DNA of 64,000 nucleotides from Okeania sp. SIO2C9. GTDB taxonomy: Bacteria > Cyanobacteriota > Cyanobacteriia > Cyanobacteriales > Microcoleaceae. Positions 8,575-17,760 of the stretch are shown one piece after another. Position 1 is the first letter of the stretch. The number at the start of each line of letters is the position of its first letter. The notes beneath the pieces were generated by a model that saw only the letters and a program-made list of their open reading frames with translations, was not told where the DNA came from and searched no databases. The stretch is taken from NCBI RefSeq assembly GCF_010672455.1, contig NZ_JAAHGO010000037.1, positions 1 through 64,000 of the forward strand, written 5' to 3'. Both the position numbers and the translations under genes were made by a program.

Positions 8575-8892
8575 TTAATAGGTGTATTTGAAGATAGCAT
8601 CACCTAATGCTTTCCATGTTTCAGGACCTACCACTCCATCTACTGTGATGTCAGGTGATGGAAAAGGAAAAGTAGCGTTATAATTTTCCTGAAACTCAGT
8701 TACTATTTGTTGGCATTGACTATCGTAGTTGGCATCAAATCTCACGTTACTTGTAATCAGAGATGGTCTACCTTGTTGGAGACCAAACCAATAGATTGAG
8801 GATAGTAACTGTTCAAGAAAGCGAACAGCATCTCCGCTATCACCCTCTTTTAAAGTAGGTAAAGTTGATACAGTCATTGTTGATATAGCCAT
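8575..8892 (-). CDS. peptidoglycan-binding domain protein, short
   Basis: The 105-residue protein has one PG_binding_1-like domain, visible from LPTLKEGDSGDAVRFLEQLL to ITVDGVVGPETWKALGDAI. A longer insertion than usual (residues ~35-60) separates the helices. AAGGAA precedes the ATG; MTVSTLP six codons later is an alternative start. It lies directly upstream of the 7992-8435 gene on the same strand and the two may be cotranscribed. A truncated copy of its 3' half survives at 1371-1517. Confidence 0.75.
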   Translation of the reverse strand: MAISTMTVSTLPTLKEGDSGDAVRFLEQLLSSIYWFGLQQGRPSLITSNVRFDANYDSQCQQIVTEFQENYNATFPFPSPDITVDGVVGPETWKALGDAIFKYTY

Positions 8893-9085
8893 TTGAGAAA
8901 ATTCCTTATTACTTCATTACAAACAACAGAGTTCAGTTTTGTTGAGCATCAAGCTCGACTTCTTTGAACCTCATATATTCATTAAATTTCACTGCATACT
9001 GACTTATCGCCTGAGAATATCTGACTTGTGACTGACTTTTAGTTAATCAATGCTAAAGTATATATAGTAGTTAGATTTAGGAGCC

Positions 9086-10399
9086 ATGCCAAGGTCACTT
9101 AAAGTTCGTCAAGGATGCATTGAAACAGTCAAACTAGCAGTCAGGCGTAATGGCTTTCCCAGCCAGCGAGCTTTGGCTGAGGATGTCGGCTTGGCTTTGG
9201 CCACAGTCAGCAATTTCCTCACGGGTAAACCTGTTGACTTTACGACTTTTGAAGAACTTTGCAGTAAATTGATGTTTTCGTGGAGAGAAATCGCTGATTT
9301 AGATTTTGATGTGCCATCCCAGACAAGCAATTTTAATCCTGAAACTCCTCAGTTCAGGGATGTCAACCCGGACAAGTCCCCTCCTTACCCCAACGGCCCA
9401 GTCCCCCTAGATTCTCATTTTTATATCGACCGTCCCCCGATGGAACAACTGAGCTGCAATGAAATTCTTAAACCCGGAAGTGTTACTCGCATTCAAGCAC
9501 CTCGGAAAATGGGAAAAAGTTCCCTGCTGCTCAGAATTTTAGCTTTTGCTCAACAACAGAGCTACAAAATAGTAAAAATAGACTTTCAGGAAGCAGATAA
9601 GGCCGTTTATGCTCACTTAAATAAATTCTTACGCTGGTTTTGTGCGAATATAGCTCGCCAGCTACAACTACAACCTCTTCTAGACGAATATTGGGACGAG
9701 GAGATGGGTAGTAAAGTAAGTTGCGGGATTTATTTTGAAGGGTATTTGTTAGGGCAAGTAGACACCCCCATAGTTTTGGTCTTAAACGAAATTAATTTCG
9801 TTTTTGAACATCCGGACATCGCTGAAGAATTTTTACCCCTGCTGCGATTTTGGCACGAACAAGCAAGGCAAAGTACGCTATTTCAAAAACTGCGTTTAGT
9901 TGTAGTTCACTCTACAGAAGTGTATATATCCCTAGATATTAATCAATCTCCATTTAATATAGGATTGCCGATCAAGCTGCCTGAATTTAATTTCAAGCAA
10001 ATTCAAGATTTAGTAACCAGACACGGACTAAACTGGACAGAAGGAGATAGAGTGGAGCAGTTGATGGCAATGGTGGGAGGACATCCTTATTTAGTGCGCA
10101 TTGCTCTCTACCATTTGGCTCAGGAACAAATAACATTAGAAACATTGTTACAACAAGCTCCTACTCAAGGAGGAATTTATGGTGGTATTTTACGCCATCA
10201 CTGGGAAATCATACAAAAAAAACCAACACTATCAGCAGCACTTCATCAGGTGGTAATGACGAGCGAGAGCGTCAAGTTGGACCCAATTGTGACTTATAAA
10301 CTAGAAAGTATGGGACTTATCAAATTAGACGGCGATCGCGCCTACCCCTCCTGTCAAATGTATCGTCTTTATTTTGCTGGTCAATACCAACAACCATAA
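9086..10399 (+). CDS. HTH plus AAA-like ATPase (AAA_35 type)
   Basis: The 437-residue protein begins with a helix-turn-helix (about residues 20-60, SQRALAEDVGLALATVSNFL) and continues with the AAA-like domain common in cyanobacterial signalling proteins. Walker A is APRKMGKSSLL near residue 140. The Walker B position near 231 reads VLVLNEINFVF, with Asn where the large protein at 12735 has Asp (FVDEID), so hydrolysis may be impaired. The C-terminus resembles the winged-helix end of STAND-like ATPases. TTAGGAG sits immediately before the ATG, and a 51-bp hairpin follows the stop. It could be a DNA-binding ATP switch; its target is unknown. Confidence 0.75.
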   Translation: MPRSLKVRQGCIETVKLAVRRNGFPSQRALAEDVGLALATVSNFLTGKPVDFTTFEELCSKLMFSWREIADLDFDVPSQTSNFNPETPQFRDVNPDKSPPYPNGPVPLDSHFYIDRPPMEQLSCNEILKPGSVTRIQAPRKMGKSSLLLRILAFAQQQSYKIVKIDFQEADKAVYAHLNKFLRWFCANIARQLQLQPLLDEYWDEEMGSKVSCGIYFEGYLLGQVDTPIVLVLNEINFVFEHPDIAEEFLPLLRFWHEQARQSTLFQKLRLVVVHSTEVYISLDINQSPFNIGLPIKLPEFNFKQIQDLVTRHGLNWTEGDRVEQLMAMVGGHPYLVRIALYHLAQEQITLETLLQQAPTQGGIYGGILRHHWEIIQKKPTLSAALHQVVMTSESVKLDPIVTYKLESMGLIKLDGDRAYPSCQMYRLYFAGQYQQP

Positions 10400-10412
10400 G
10401 GGGGAAGGTATC

Positions 10413-10463
10413 GGGGGTGCTGGTTTCCCCACTCCTCCACAGGGTGGGGCGGAAAGCACCCCC
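10413..10463. terminator. hairpin after the HTH/AAA gene
   Basis: The arms GGGGGTGCT (10413-10421) and AGCACCCCC (10455-10463) are perfectly complementary; the loop holds a further short C-run/G-run pair. It could terminate the upstream gene, although no T-run follows, or be the subterminal hairpin of the adjacent IS605-type element. Confidence 0.45.
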
Positions 10464-10492
10464 TTACACAAATAAATGTTTATCCACTGTTT

Positions 10493-10918
10493 TCACTTGT
10501 TTTGTCTACCTCCCGACTGATTTTTTATGTATTTTTTGACTATTTCCAAGGGTGCGCCACCACAGGAAACTATACATTTTGAGTCATGCCATAACCAGCG
10601 CTTTTCCCCAGTAAAATTGGTTGATTTGTTGGGCATATTTTCGTCTAATAATTCTGCTGGTAGCAGACTTTAGAGATGATATTAGCTGAGAAATATTATT
10701 GTCTGGGTGTAACTGAATTAATATATGCACATGGTCAGGTTCACCCTCAAACTCTTCGGCGTTGGCAACGTCTAGCAGTTAAAACATGCATCTATAATTT
10801 CTTTCATGTCTCAAATCATATTTTTGGTCAAAACTTTTTTCCTGTATTTGGTCACGAAACATATATGCAAGTGAATATCATAAACTACATGAGCACCTTT
10901 ATTAAATTGTTTCTCCAT
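10493..10918 (-). pseudogene. tnpA: IS200/IS605 tnpA (Y1 HUH transposase) pseudogene
   Basis: Read on the minus strand, the start MEKQFNKGAHVVYDIHLHIC is followed by FVTKYRKKVLT, the HUH motif in GEPDHVHILI, a SLKSATSRIIRR stretch, SCGGAPLEIVKKYI with the expected catalytic Tyr, and a stop at 10493. The order matches the whole ~140-residue Y1 transposase. At least two in-frame stops and a frameshift near 10610 break it. It is divergent from the tnpB at 11005, the arrangement of classical IS605 and IS608. Confidence 0.75.
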
Positions 10919-11004
10919 AATTTCTACTTAAGAGCTGACTTTCCCCATGCTAATATGTTAATATAATTTTAGCGACTCAAAGATTAAAGGAGGTGATAGT
11001 CATT

Positions 11005-12384
11005 ATGACAAATAGAAGATTGACTTTTCGACTCTACCCGACAAAAGTACAGAAAGAAAAACTATTTTTAGCCAGAAAGCTACACCAACTTTTGTATAAC
11101 GCTTGTGTCGCTCATAGACGGTTTGAGTGGAGAAAAACGCGAAGAAGTGTAGATTACTTTACTCAACAAAACGCATTGCCTGGTTTTAGGCAGCAGTGGC
11201 CAGATTACCAGCAACTCAATCTGACTACGCTACAGGCAACAGTCAAGCGTGTTGACTTAGCTTATAACGCTTTTTTAAAAGGAATTAGGAAACGCCCAAA
11301 GTTTAAGTCAATTAGAAATTACTCCGGTTGGACTTACCCAGATGGTCGGCAAGGTTTTAAAGTGCAGATTGAATGTAGCCAAAAATATGCAGTCAACTGT
11401 GGATGGGTGACACTTAATGACTTGGGTGTGAGACTCAGGATGCGGGGTAGGTTTAAGTATTGGGGAAAACCTACTACTTGTACGATTGTTTATCGTCCTC
11501 ATAAAGATGAGTGGTATGCTTCATTTAGTATCAAGACCTCAGAACCTGAACCATTGTTTGGTAGTAAGTCTCCACTGGATTATGAATCAATTGTGGCTTT
11601 TGATTTAGGATGTGAAACAGCATTGACCTGCTATGACGGGTATGGGTTCGACTCAATCAGCAATCCTAGATTTGACAGGGAGTTTGCCCCAAAAATTAAG
11701 CAAGCTTCACGTCAACTAAAAAGAAAGCAGCGACCAATTAAAGGTAAGCAAAAAGCATCAAGTAGATGGAAAAAAGCGAACAGAAAAATCTCTAAACTCA
11801 AAGCCAAACAGTCAGCCAGAAGAAAAGATTGGCAGCACAAAATCACAACAGAAATTGCTAGTTGTTATGACATCGTTGTGACCGAAAAGTTAAATGTTAG
11901 AGGTATGACTCGCAAGGCTAAAAAAGGTAAACGCAAAAAACAGAAAGCAGGTTTAAACCGTGCCTTATTAGATGTGGGTTTTGGAGCGTTAAACCAAATG
12001 GCGCTGTATAAAATCCTAGCTAAAGGTGGTTTGCACATAACCATAGATACCAAAAAAGTCAAGCCATCTCAACGTTGCCCTAGATGTGGAACTGTTCATA
12101 AAGAATGGGCGAAATTGAGTAATCGTTACCATATTTGTGATGATTGTGGATTTGAAATACCAAGAGACCAAGGCTCGGCCATGGTAATGTGGAATGTTGC
12201 TGCAGATCGGCAACCGGGGTTAGGAACTGGCCTCGTTAATCGTCGATGCTCAAGCTCTACTGATTCGACCTGTAAGCATACTGGCTCGATGAGGCAACTG
12301 GGGCAAATGAAGCGATCAAAATCTCAAAGTGTGGACTTTGTTGACGGGGACTTAGAAACCCCGTCCGTCTACACGGCGGGGTAG
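11005..12384 (+). CDS. tnpB: IS605-type TnpB nuclease, long subfamily, intact
   Basis: The ATG at 11005 has a strong AAAGGAGGTGA 8-13 bases upstream; the GTG at 10993 abuts that site and is unlikely. The 459-residue protein is longer than and clearly distinct from the other TnpB copies here. The RuvC-I Asp (VAFDLGCE, ~residue 200), RuvC-II Glu (VVTEKLNVRGM, ~292), zinc ribbon (CPRCG...CDDCG) and the final Asp (IPRDQGSAMVMWN) are seen. A very basic lysine- and arginine-rich stretch lies at ~235-280. The partner tnpA is dead, so the nuclease outlives its transposase. Function: RNA-guided DNA cleavage that helps retain the element. Confidence 0.9.
   Translation: MTNRRLTFRLYPTKVQKEKLFLARKLHQLLYNACVAHRRFEWRKTRRSVDYFTQQNALPGFRQQWPDYQQLNLTTLQATVKRVDLAYNAFLKGIRKRPKFKSIRNYSGWTYPDGRQGFKVQIECSQKYAVNCGWVTLNDLGVRLRMRGRFKYWGKPTTCTIVYRPHKDEWYASFSIKTSEPEPLFGSKSPLDYESIVAFDLGCETALTCYDGYGFDSISNPRFDREFAPKIKQASRQLKRKQRPIKGKQKASSRWKKANRKISKLKAKQSARRKDWQHKITTEIASCYDIVVTEKLNVRGMTRKAKKGKRKKQKAGLNRALLDVGFGALNQMALYKILAKGGLHITIDTKKVKPSQRCPRCGTVHKEWAKLSNRYHICDDCGFEIPRDQGSAMVMWNVAADRQPGLGTGLVNRRCSSSTDSTCKHTGSMRQLGQMKRSKSQSVDFVDGDLETPSVYTAG
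12359..12381 (+). other. right-end hairpin of IS605-type element
   Basis: CCCCG and CGGGG, with CCGT and ACGG inside, form a hairpin with one bulged base that overlaps the last tnpB codons and is followed by GTAGTTCA. Right ends of IS605-type elements and the scaffold of their omega RNAs typically hold such a hairpin. Confidence 0.55.
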
Positions 12385-12734
12385 TTCATGAAGAAAATAC
12401 GGTTATTGAAGTGCGGAATGTGGGATATAAAATCTGGTTATACAGTTATCGCACTTTCTACTTCCATGCAATGCAGACATAAAATGCCCACTTATCCCCA
12501 GATAATTCCAACTCTCATCCTTTCTTCCTACTGACCAAAAAATAAGGTCAATAGCCTCCCCTTTCAAGGGGATGAAAAAAAATCAAGTTCAATATTTCAA
12601 TTCACTTTACTTTCCTAGGTCATGCTGCGCAAACAGGCAGAGGTACGGATAACTGATAACTGATAACTGATAACTGAAATGACTCCTGACTCCTCTGATC
12701 ATACAATAACTAATTATCCGGATACTAATACTAT
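12385..12734. other. intergenic: partial R1, short repeats
   Basis: No gene. It contains part of the R1 dispersed repeat (CCTCCCCTTTCAAGGGGA near 12555), a short dispersed repeat of the CCTAGGTCATGCTGCGCAAA form at 12614-12633, and a four-fold run of the unit TAACTGA at ~12650-12678. Confidence 0.5.
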
Positions 12735-15700
12735 ATGACGTATCAAATTGGTGGTAGCTTGCAAGATGATTCGCCCAGTTACGTCGAAAGACTTGCTGAC
12801 ACTCAATTATATGAAGCCTTAAAACGAGGGGAGTTTTGCTACGTGCTGAATTCTCGTCAAATGGGCAAATCTTCCCTATTAGTTAGAACTAGACATAAAT
12901 TACAAAAAGAAGGTATCAAATGTAGCACTGTCGATCTAACTAATATTGGCAGTAAACATATTACTCCTACACAGTGGTATAAGGGAGTAGCTGGTGAGTT
13001 ATGGCGGGGGTTTCAACTTTTAGGCAAAGTTAATTTGAAAAAATGGTGGAAAGAAGAAGAAGATATTTCTTTACTGCAAAGATTGAGTCGTTTTATTAGT
13101 GATATTCTGCTCAAACAATTTCCCGAAAACAATATTGTCATTTTTGTAGATGAAATTGATAGTATTCTCAGTCTAGATTTTTCTGTAGATGACTTTTTTG
13201 CACTAATCAGATTCTGTTATAATCAACGAGCAATATATCCAGAATACAAACGTATAACTTTTGGCATTTTTGGGGTTGCCACGCCATCAGATTTAATTAA
13301 AGATAAAACCAGAACTCCCTTTAATATTGGTCGCGCCATTGAACTAGACGGTTTTACATTAGAGCAAGTTCAACCTTTAGCAGCAGGATTAAAAATTGGA
13401 ATAGGAGATAGTTTTGAAGTTATAAAACAGATATTGTATTGGACAAATGGGCAACCATTTCTCAGCCAAAAGTTATGTAAATTAGTGGTTGAAGCTAGTC
13501 GAGATTCAGTCAGTGAAATTATCACTATTCCCGCAGGGAACGAAGAATTTTGGGTGGAAAGCATAGTGAGAACGAAGATGCTGCACAAGTGGGAATCACA
13601 AGACGAGCCAGAACATTTAAGAACAATTAGAGATAGGATTCAAAGGAATGAAAAACGTGCCGCCAAGTTATTAGGAATCTATCAGGCTATTTTACAAAGA
13701 AAAGAAATAGAAACAGATGACTCTCGAGAACAAATGGAACTAATTTTGTCTGGTTTGGTAGTGAAAAAGGATGGTTTATTGAAGGTGAAAAACCGGATTT
13801 ATGCGGAAGTCTTTAACACAGAATGGGTAGAAAAGCAATTAAATGTCCTACGTCCTTATTCTCAGGTATTAGAAGCTTGGATAGCATCAAACAAAACTGA
13901 CCCTTCTCGTTTGTTGCGGGGACTGGCATTAAAAGATGCTCAAAAGTGGTCTCAGGGGAAAAGTTTAAGCGATATAGATTATGAATTTTTAGCTGCGTCG
14001 GTAGAATTTGACAAGTTGGAAATCCAAAAAGCATTAGAAGCTGAGAAGACTAAAGCAATTGAAGCACAACTTGCAGAGGAACAAAAAAGATTACTGCAAG
14101 AGCAAAAAACTGCTAAACTACAAAGGATATTTCTGGCTGCAGTCAGTTTGGCATTATTAATAGTTTCTGGCTTGGGAATAATAACTTTTATACAATATCA
14201 ACGAGCAGAAACTCGTGAAAAGGAAGCAATAATTAGCGAAATCAAAGCATTAGTGTCTTCTTCTACTGGAAACTACAACTCACATCAAAGGTTGGATGCA
14301 CTTTTGTCTGCGATTGAGGCTAACAAAAAATTACAAAAATTAAGACAAGTAGACTCAAAGCTCAAAAACCAAGTTGAATTAGTACTTACGAAAGCCTTGT
14401 ATGGGGTAGACGAGTACAATCGCCTAATCGGTCACAGGGCAGGACTTTGGGGAGTTGCGGTTAGTCCCGACTGCGAGTTCATTGCCTCTGCTAGTGCAGA
14501 TCGAACCGTCAAACTCTGGAATAAAAACGGCAAGTTATTGACAACTTTCACGAGTCACAATTCCGGGGTTTTGGGAGTTACTTTTAGCCCAGACGGAGAA
14601 ATAATTGCCTCTAGTGATGAACAGGGGAATATCTTGCTGTGGTATAAAAATGGCAAGTTGTTGAGAACATTGAAAGGACACAGTGGAGCGGTTGCAAGAG
14701 TTACTTTTAGTTCCGACGGTAAGATCATTGCCTCTGCTAGTGAGGATAAAACAGTTAAACTCTGGAACAAAAGTGGCAAGTTATTGAGAACATTAAAAGG
14801 ACATAGCATGAAAATTGCTGATGTGGCAATTAGTTCCGACGGCGAGATTATAGCTTCTGCTAGTACAGATCGAACCGTCAAACTCTGGAACAAAAACGGC
14901 AAGTTGTTAAATACTCTAACTGGTGTTGGAGTCAGATCAGTTGCAATTAGTCCCGACAGCGAGATCATAGCTTCTGCTAGTCAAGATGGAACAGTCAAAC
15001 TTTGGAACAAAAGCGGCAAGTTGTTAAATACTCTAACCGATAATGATGGTATTATTTATCGTCTGGCCTGGAGTTCTGACGGACAAATGCTTGCTTCTGC
15101 TTCGATAGACACTACAGTGAAAATCTGGCATCGAGATGGGAGATTGTATAGAACTTTGAGAGGACATAGTGCTGTTGTTAGAGATATTGCTTTTAGTCCT
15201 GATGGAAAGACGATCGTCTCTGCTAGTGAAGATAAGACTGTAAAACTCTGGAAACTTGACAACAGTTTGTATAAAATCCTTACTGGCCATGAGGATTGGG
15301 TAGGGGCAGTCGCCTGGAGTTTTGACGGAAGTTTACTTGCATCTGCATCAGCAGATACCACCGTTAAACTCTGGCAAACAAATGGTAAGTTACTCAGAAG
15401 TCTGGAAGGACATCAGGCTATTGTTTTTGATGTGGATTTTAGCCCTAATAATAGAACTCTCGCATCAGCATCATCAGACAATAGCATTAAACTCTGGCAA
15501 ACAAATGGCAAGTTGCTGCAAACCCTTGAGAAAAATGTTGTTTTTTGGGGGGTTGCCTTTAGTCCCGACGGTGACAAAATAGTCTCCGCTTTGGGAAACA
15601 ATACAGTTAACCTCTGGCAAACAAATGGCAAATTGTTACTCACTCTGACAGGACATACTGCTGAGGTTAAAGACGTTACTTGGAGTCCTAACGGCAAGAT

Positions 15701-16232
15701 AATTGCCTCGACTTCTGTTGATAATACGGTTAAACTCTGGCAGGCGGACGGAAAGTTATTGAGAACTCTTACTGGACATAAATCGACAGTTAGAGGTGTA
15801 GTTTTTAGTCCCGATGGCGAGATTATTGCCTCTGCTGGGGCAGATAATATGCTTAAACTCTGGCAGCGCGATGGGACCTTATTAAGAAGCTTTTTTGGAC
15901 ATGATGCTTCTATTTGGGGAGTAGACTTTAGTCCCGACGGCAAAATTATTGCCTCTGCTTCTTTGGACAAAACAGTCAAACTCTGGAACATTGACGGTAC
16001 TTTATTAAAAACTCTAACCGCACACTCTGGTGGAGTTAGAGGAGTTGCTTTTAGTCCTGATGGAAAAATTCTCGCTTCTGCTAGTAGCGATCGCACCATC
16101 ATTCTGTGGAATTTGGATCGGATTCTTCAGCTTGACAAACTAGCTTATGCTTGCAATTGGGTCAAAGATTATCTACAAACCAATCAACAGTTAGAACAGA
16201 GCGATCGCAACCTGTGCAGTGATTTCGGTTAA
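12735..16232 (+). CDS. AAA-like ATPase with 14 WD40 repeats
   Basis: The 1165-residue protein has an N-terminal AAA-like (AAA_35) domain with Walker A NSRQMGKSSLL near residue 40 and Walker B IVIFVDEIDSIL near 140. A coiled coil lies at ~425-465, a single membrane helix at ~466-490 (IFLAAVSLALLIVSGLG) and a linker that reaches ~555. Fourteen WD40 units, each ending VKLWNKN, VKLWQTN or similar, then form what should be two seven-bladed propellers. The repeats are so alike at DNA level that recombination between units is likely. Such proteins are thought to act as cyanobacterial signalling or NTP-dependent scaffold proteins; the partner here is unknown. The stop overlaps by 4 bp the end of the convergent YHYH gene. 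Confidence 0.9.
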   Translation: MTYQIGGSLQDDSPSYVERLADTQLYEALKRGEFCYVLNSRQMGKSSLLVRTRHKLQKEGIKCSTVDLTNIGSKHITPTQWYKGVAGELWRGFQLLGKVNLKKWWKEEEDISLLQRLSRFISDILLKQFPENNIVIFVDEIDSILSLDFSVDDFFALIRFCYNQRAIYPEYKRITFGIFGVATPSDLIKDKTRTPFNIGRAIELDGFTLEQVQPLAAGLKIGIGDSFEVIKQILYWTNGQPFLSQKLCKLVVEASRDSVSEIITIPAGNEEFWVESIVRTKMLHKWESQDEPEHLRTIRDRIQRNEKRAAKLLGIYQAILQRKEIETDDSREQMELILSGLVVKKDGLLKVKNRIYAEVFNTEWVEKQLNVLRPYSQVLEAWIASNKTDPSRLLRGLALKDAQKWSQGKSLSDIDYEFLAASVEFDKLEIQKALEAEKTKAIEAQLAEEQKRLLQEQKTAKLQRIFLAAVSLALLIVSGLGIITFIQYQRAETREKEAIISEIKALVSSSTGNYNSHQRLDALLSAIEANKKLQKLRQVDSKLKNQVELVLTKALYGVDEYNRLIGHRAGLWGVAVSPDCEFIASASADRTVKLWNKNGKLLTTFTSHNSGVLGVTFSPDGEIIASSDEQGNILLWYKNGKLLRTLKGHSGAVARVTFSSDGKIIASASEDKTVKLWNKSGKLLRTLKGHSMKIADVAISSDGEIIASASTDRTVKLWNKNGKLLNTLTGVGVRSVAISPDSEIIASASQDGTVKLWNKSGKLLNTLTDNDGIIYRLAWSSDGQMLASASIDTTVKIWHRDGRLYRTLRGHSAVVRDIAFSPDGKTIVSASEDKTVKLWKLDNSLYKILTGHEDWVGAVAWSFDGSLLASASADTTVKLWQTNGKLLRSLEGHQAIVFDVDFSPNNRTLASASSDNSIKLWQTNGKLLQTLEKNVVFWGVAFSPDGDKIVSALGNNTVNLWQTNGKLLLTLTGHTAEVKDVTWSPNGKIIASTSVDNTVKLWQADGKLLRTLTGHKSTVRGVVFSPDGEIIASAGADNMLKLWQRDGTLLRSFFGHDASIWGVDFSPDGKIIASASLDKTVKLWNIDGTLLKTLTAHSGGVRGVAFSPDGKILASASSDRTIILWNLDRILQLDKLAYACNWVKDYLQTNQQLEQSDRNLCSDFG

Positions 16233-17389
16233 TTGTTCGACTTTTGCTTGTTAAATGAACTGTCGGGAGTGCCTTTGAAACACCCCATTACCCAAGGATA
16301 TGAGTCTGTGACAAAGTAACCGTATACGCCATTGATTGTCATACCGTTACATTCATCTAAATCTCCTAATTCTGCGACATATTCGTAATCATCTCTGTAT
16401 GATCCATCGTATATTCCACCAGGATTTTTACACTTAATCTCTTGTCGTTCCCCTTCTTTTAGCTGATAGCTTGATTTAGCTTTTCTGACCGTGCCATTAT
16501 CATCGTATATTCCACCAGGATTTTCACACTTAATCTCTTGTCGTTCCCCTTCTTTTAGCTGATAGCTTGATTTAGCTTTTCTGACCGTGCCATTATCGTC
16601 GAAATATGAACCAAAAATAGGGAATCCATCTGCTGCAAAACCAATTACTGGCGAGACGATAGCATTCTCCGAATCGAATAAAGCAACAGGAGAACCATGA
16701 TAATGATAGATGCCACTTGGCTGTGTGTGTGCGTTGTGGCTATCGGTCTGAAAGTCATTCAAGCTAGACATTGGGTCAAAGCGCCATGGTTGCTCCATAT
16801 CACTACAGCCAATTTTTCCGTCACCCACGCCATAGCAACCAGCTGAAAGTAAGTCTAATTTGACGCCATTAAGAAAAATTGCATTGTCTGTAGCAAGGGA
16901 TAGCTCTGTATTTTTGGATGCTTGTTGTGGATTCGTCGTAACTTCAAGAGTGAGATTTTGTGCAGACACATCCGTTACAAATTGACTACTGTTGAAGTCA
17001 TAGTTCGGTATAGCATTGGTAGTAAATATACATTTATCACCACTAACTGAAACCGATAAATTTCCTTTGAACTCCTGATTGCTCTTAAGATCTTTTACAG
17101 AAGACGTGTAAGTTTTTACATAATCTGCACAACTAGGTTTCCTTTTCTTCAAAATCACGTCTGTAATGTCCTTGCTATTTTGCCGATTCTTTATTCTTTG
17201 TTTAGAGCTTGATTCAACTTTTCTGACCGTGCTATTATTTGCGTATACATTGTGGCTATTGGTATTAAATTCACTCAAGCTAGACATTGGATTGCTAGTG
17301 TTATTTAGACCTATTGCTGAACTGTTATTAGGACTGAATCCAATCAAGAACAAGACGAGCATTATTATGTAAATGTATTTCAATTTCAT
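16229..17389 (-). CDS. secreted YHYH-domain protein
   Basis: The 386-residue protein starts with a signal peptide (MKLKYIYIIMLVLFLIGF). The YHYH domain is recognised by GIYHYHGSP near residue 230, followed by GFAADGFPIFG and, near the end, YGYFVTDSYPW; its biochemical role is not known. Two internal expansions are visible. A 96-bp direct repeat (16407-16598) doubles a 32-residue block starting DDNGTVRKAKSSYQ. The N-terminal part also repeats pieces of the domain (MSSLSEFNTNSHN against MSSLNDFQTDSHN). The repeats add whole codons, so the frame is kept. It is convergent with the WD40 gene. Confidence 0.8.
   Translation of the reverse strand: MKLKYIYIIMLVLFLIGFSPNNSSAIGLNNTSNPMSSLSEFNTNSHNVYANNSTVRKVESSSKQRIKNRQNSKDITDVILKKRKPSCADYVKTYTSSVKDLKSNQEFKGNLSVSVSGDKCIFTTNAIPNYDFNSSQFVTDVSAQNLTLEVTTNPQQASKNTELSLATDNAIFLNGVKLDLLSAGCYGVGDGKIGCSDMEQPWRFDPMSSLNDFQTDSHNAHTQPSGIYHYHGSPVALFDSENAIVSPVIGFAADGFPIFGSYFDDNGTVRKAKSSYQLKEGERQEIKCENPGGIYDDNGTVRKAKSSYQLKEGERQEIKCKNPGGIYDGSYRDDYEYVAELGDLDECNGMTINGVYGYFVTDSYPWVMGCFKGTPDSSFNKQKSNN
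16407..16598 (-). repeat. 96-bp tandem duplication inside the YHYH gene
   Basis: Two copies of a 96-bp unit (32 codons) lie head to tail and differ at very few bases. The duplication falls within the YHYH domain between FGSYF and DGSYRDDYEY, so it lengthens a loop. Confidence 0.9.
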
Positions 17390-17662
17390 TATTTACTCCT
17401 AATAAATTTGGGTGTTTGAGTAGCAACTGCGATCGAAGTGGGGTTAAGCCCAAAACCAAATCACAGTACCGTACTTCTACTGGCTTTACTTGCAACAGTT
17501 GAGATAGTATTTTTACATTGTAACCATAACGTACCAGTTACGGTTCCAAATCTTTCTTGATAATAACACTTTTCGATAGTTAATTTAACTGTACAGTGAG
17601 CTGTCTAATAGTTAATGTACAGTTCACTAGACACCTATTTTGGGTCTATTAATAAGTAAATC
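17390..17662. other. gene-free upstream region of the YHYH gene
   Basis: No coding region is seen. It should hold the promoter of the YHYH gene but no clear -35/-10 pair can be chosen. An imperfect repeat around GTACAGTGAGCTG/GTACAGTTCAC occurs near 17590-17630. Confidence 0.4.
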
Positions 17663-17760
17663 TTACAGTGGTTTTCATTTCAGTAGACCACAGTAGGGGC
17701 AAATGGCATTCGCCCTTTTGGTTATGACGATGTGGTTCATCAATCTGAAAAGCGCTGTAA
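17663..17760. repeat. MITE-like element with TTACAG ends
   Basis: It starts TTACAGTGGTTTTCA and ends TGAAAAGCGCTGTAA, and is in reverse orientation relative to the 715 copy. The inside has GTAGGGGC-AAATGG-CATTCGCCC, a degraded 28-bp palindrome. The short AEMSDLLE coding tail of an integrase-like fragment follows at ~17772. Confidence 0.7.

Noticed and set aside
10676-10966. 96-codon frame on the plus strand
   Set aside because: It is the antisense of the decayed tnpA, whose motifs are clear on the other strand.
14555-16102. Long frames antisense to the WD40 region
   Set aside because: They follow from repeated codon patterns of the WD40 units; protein-level evidence is only on the plus strand.
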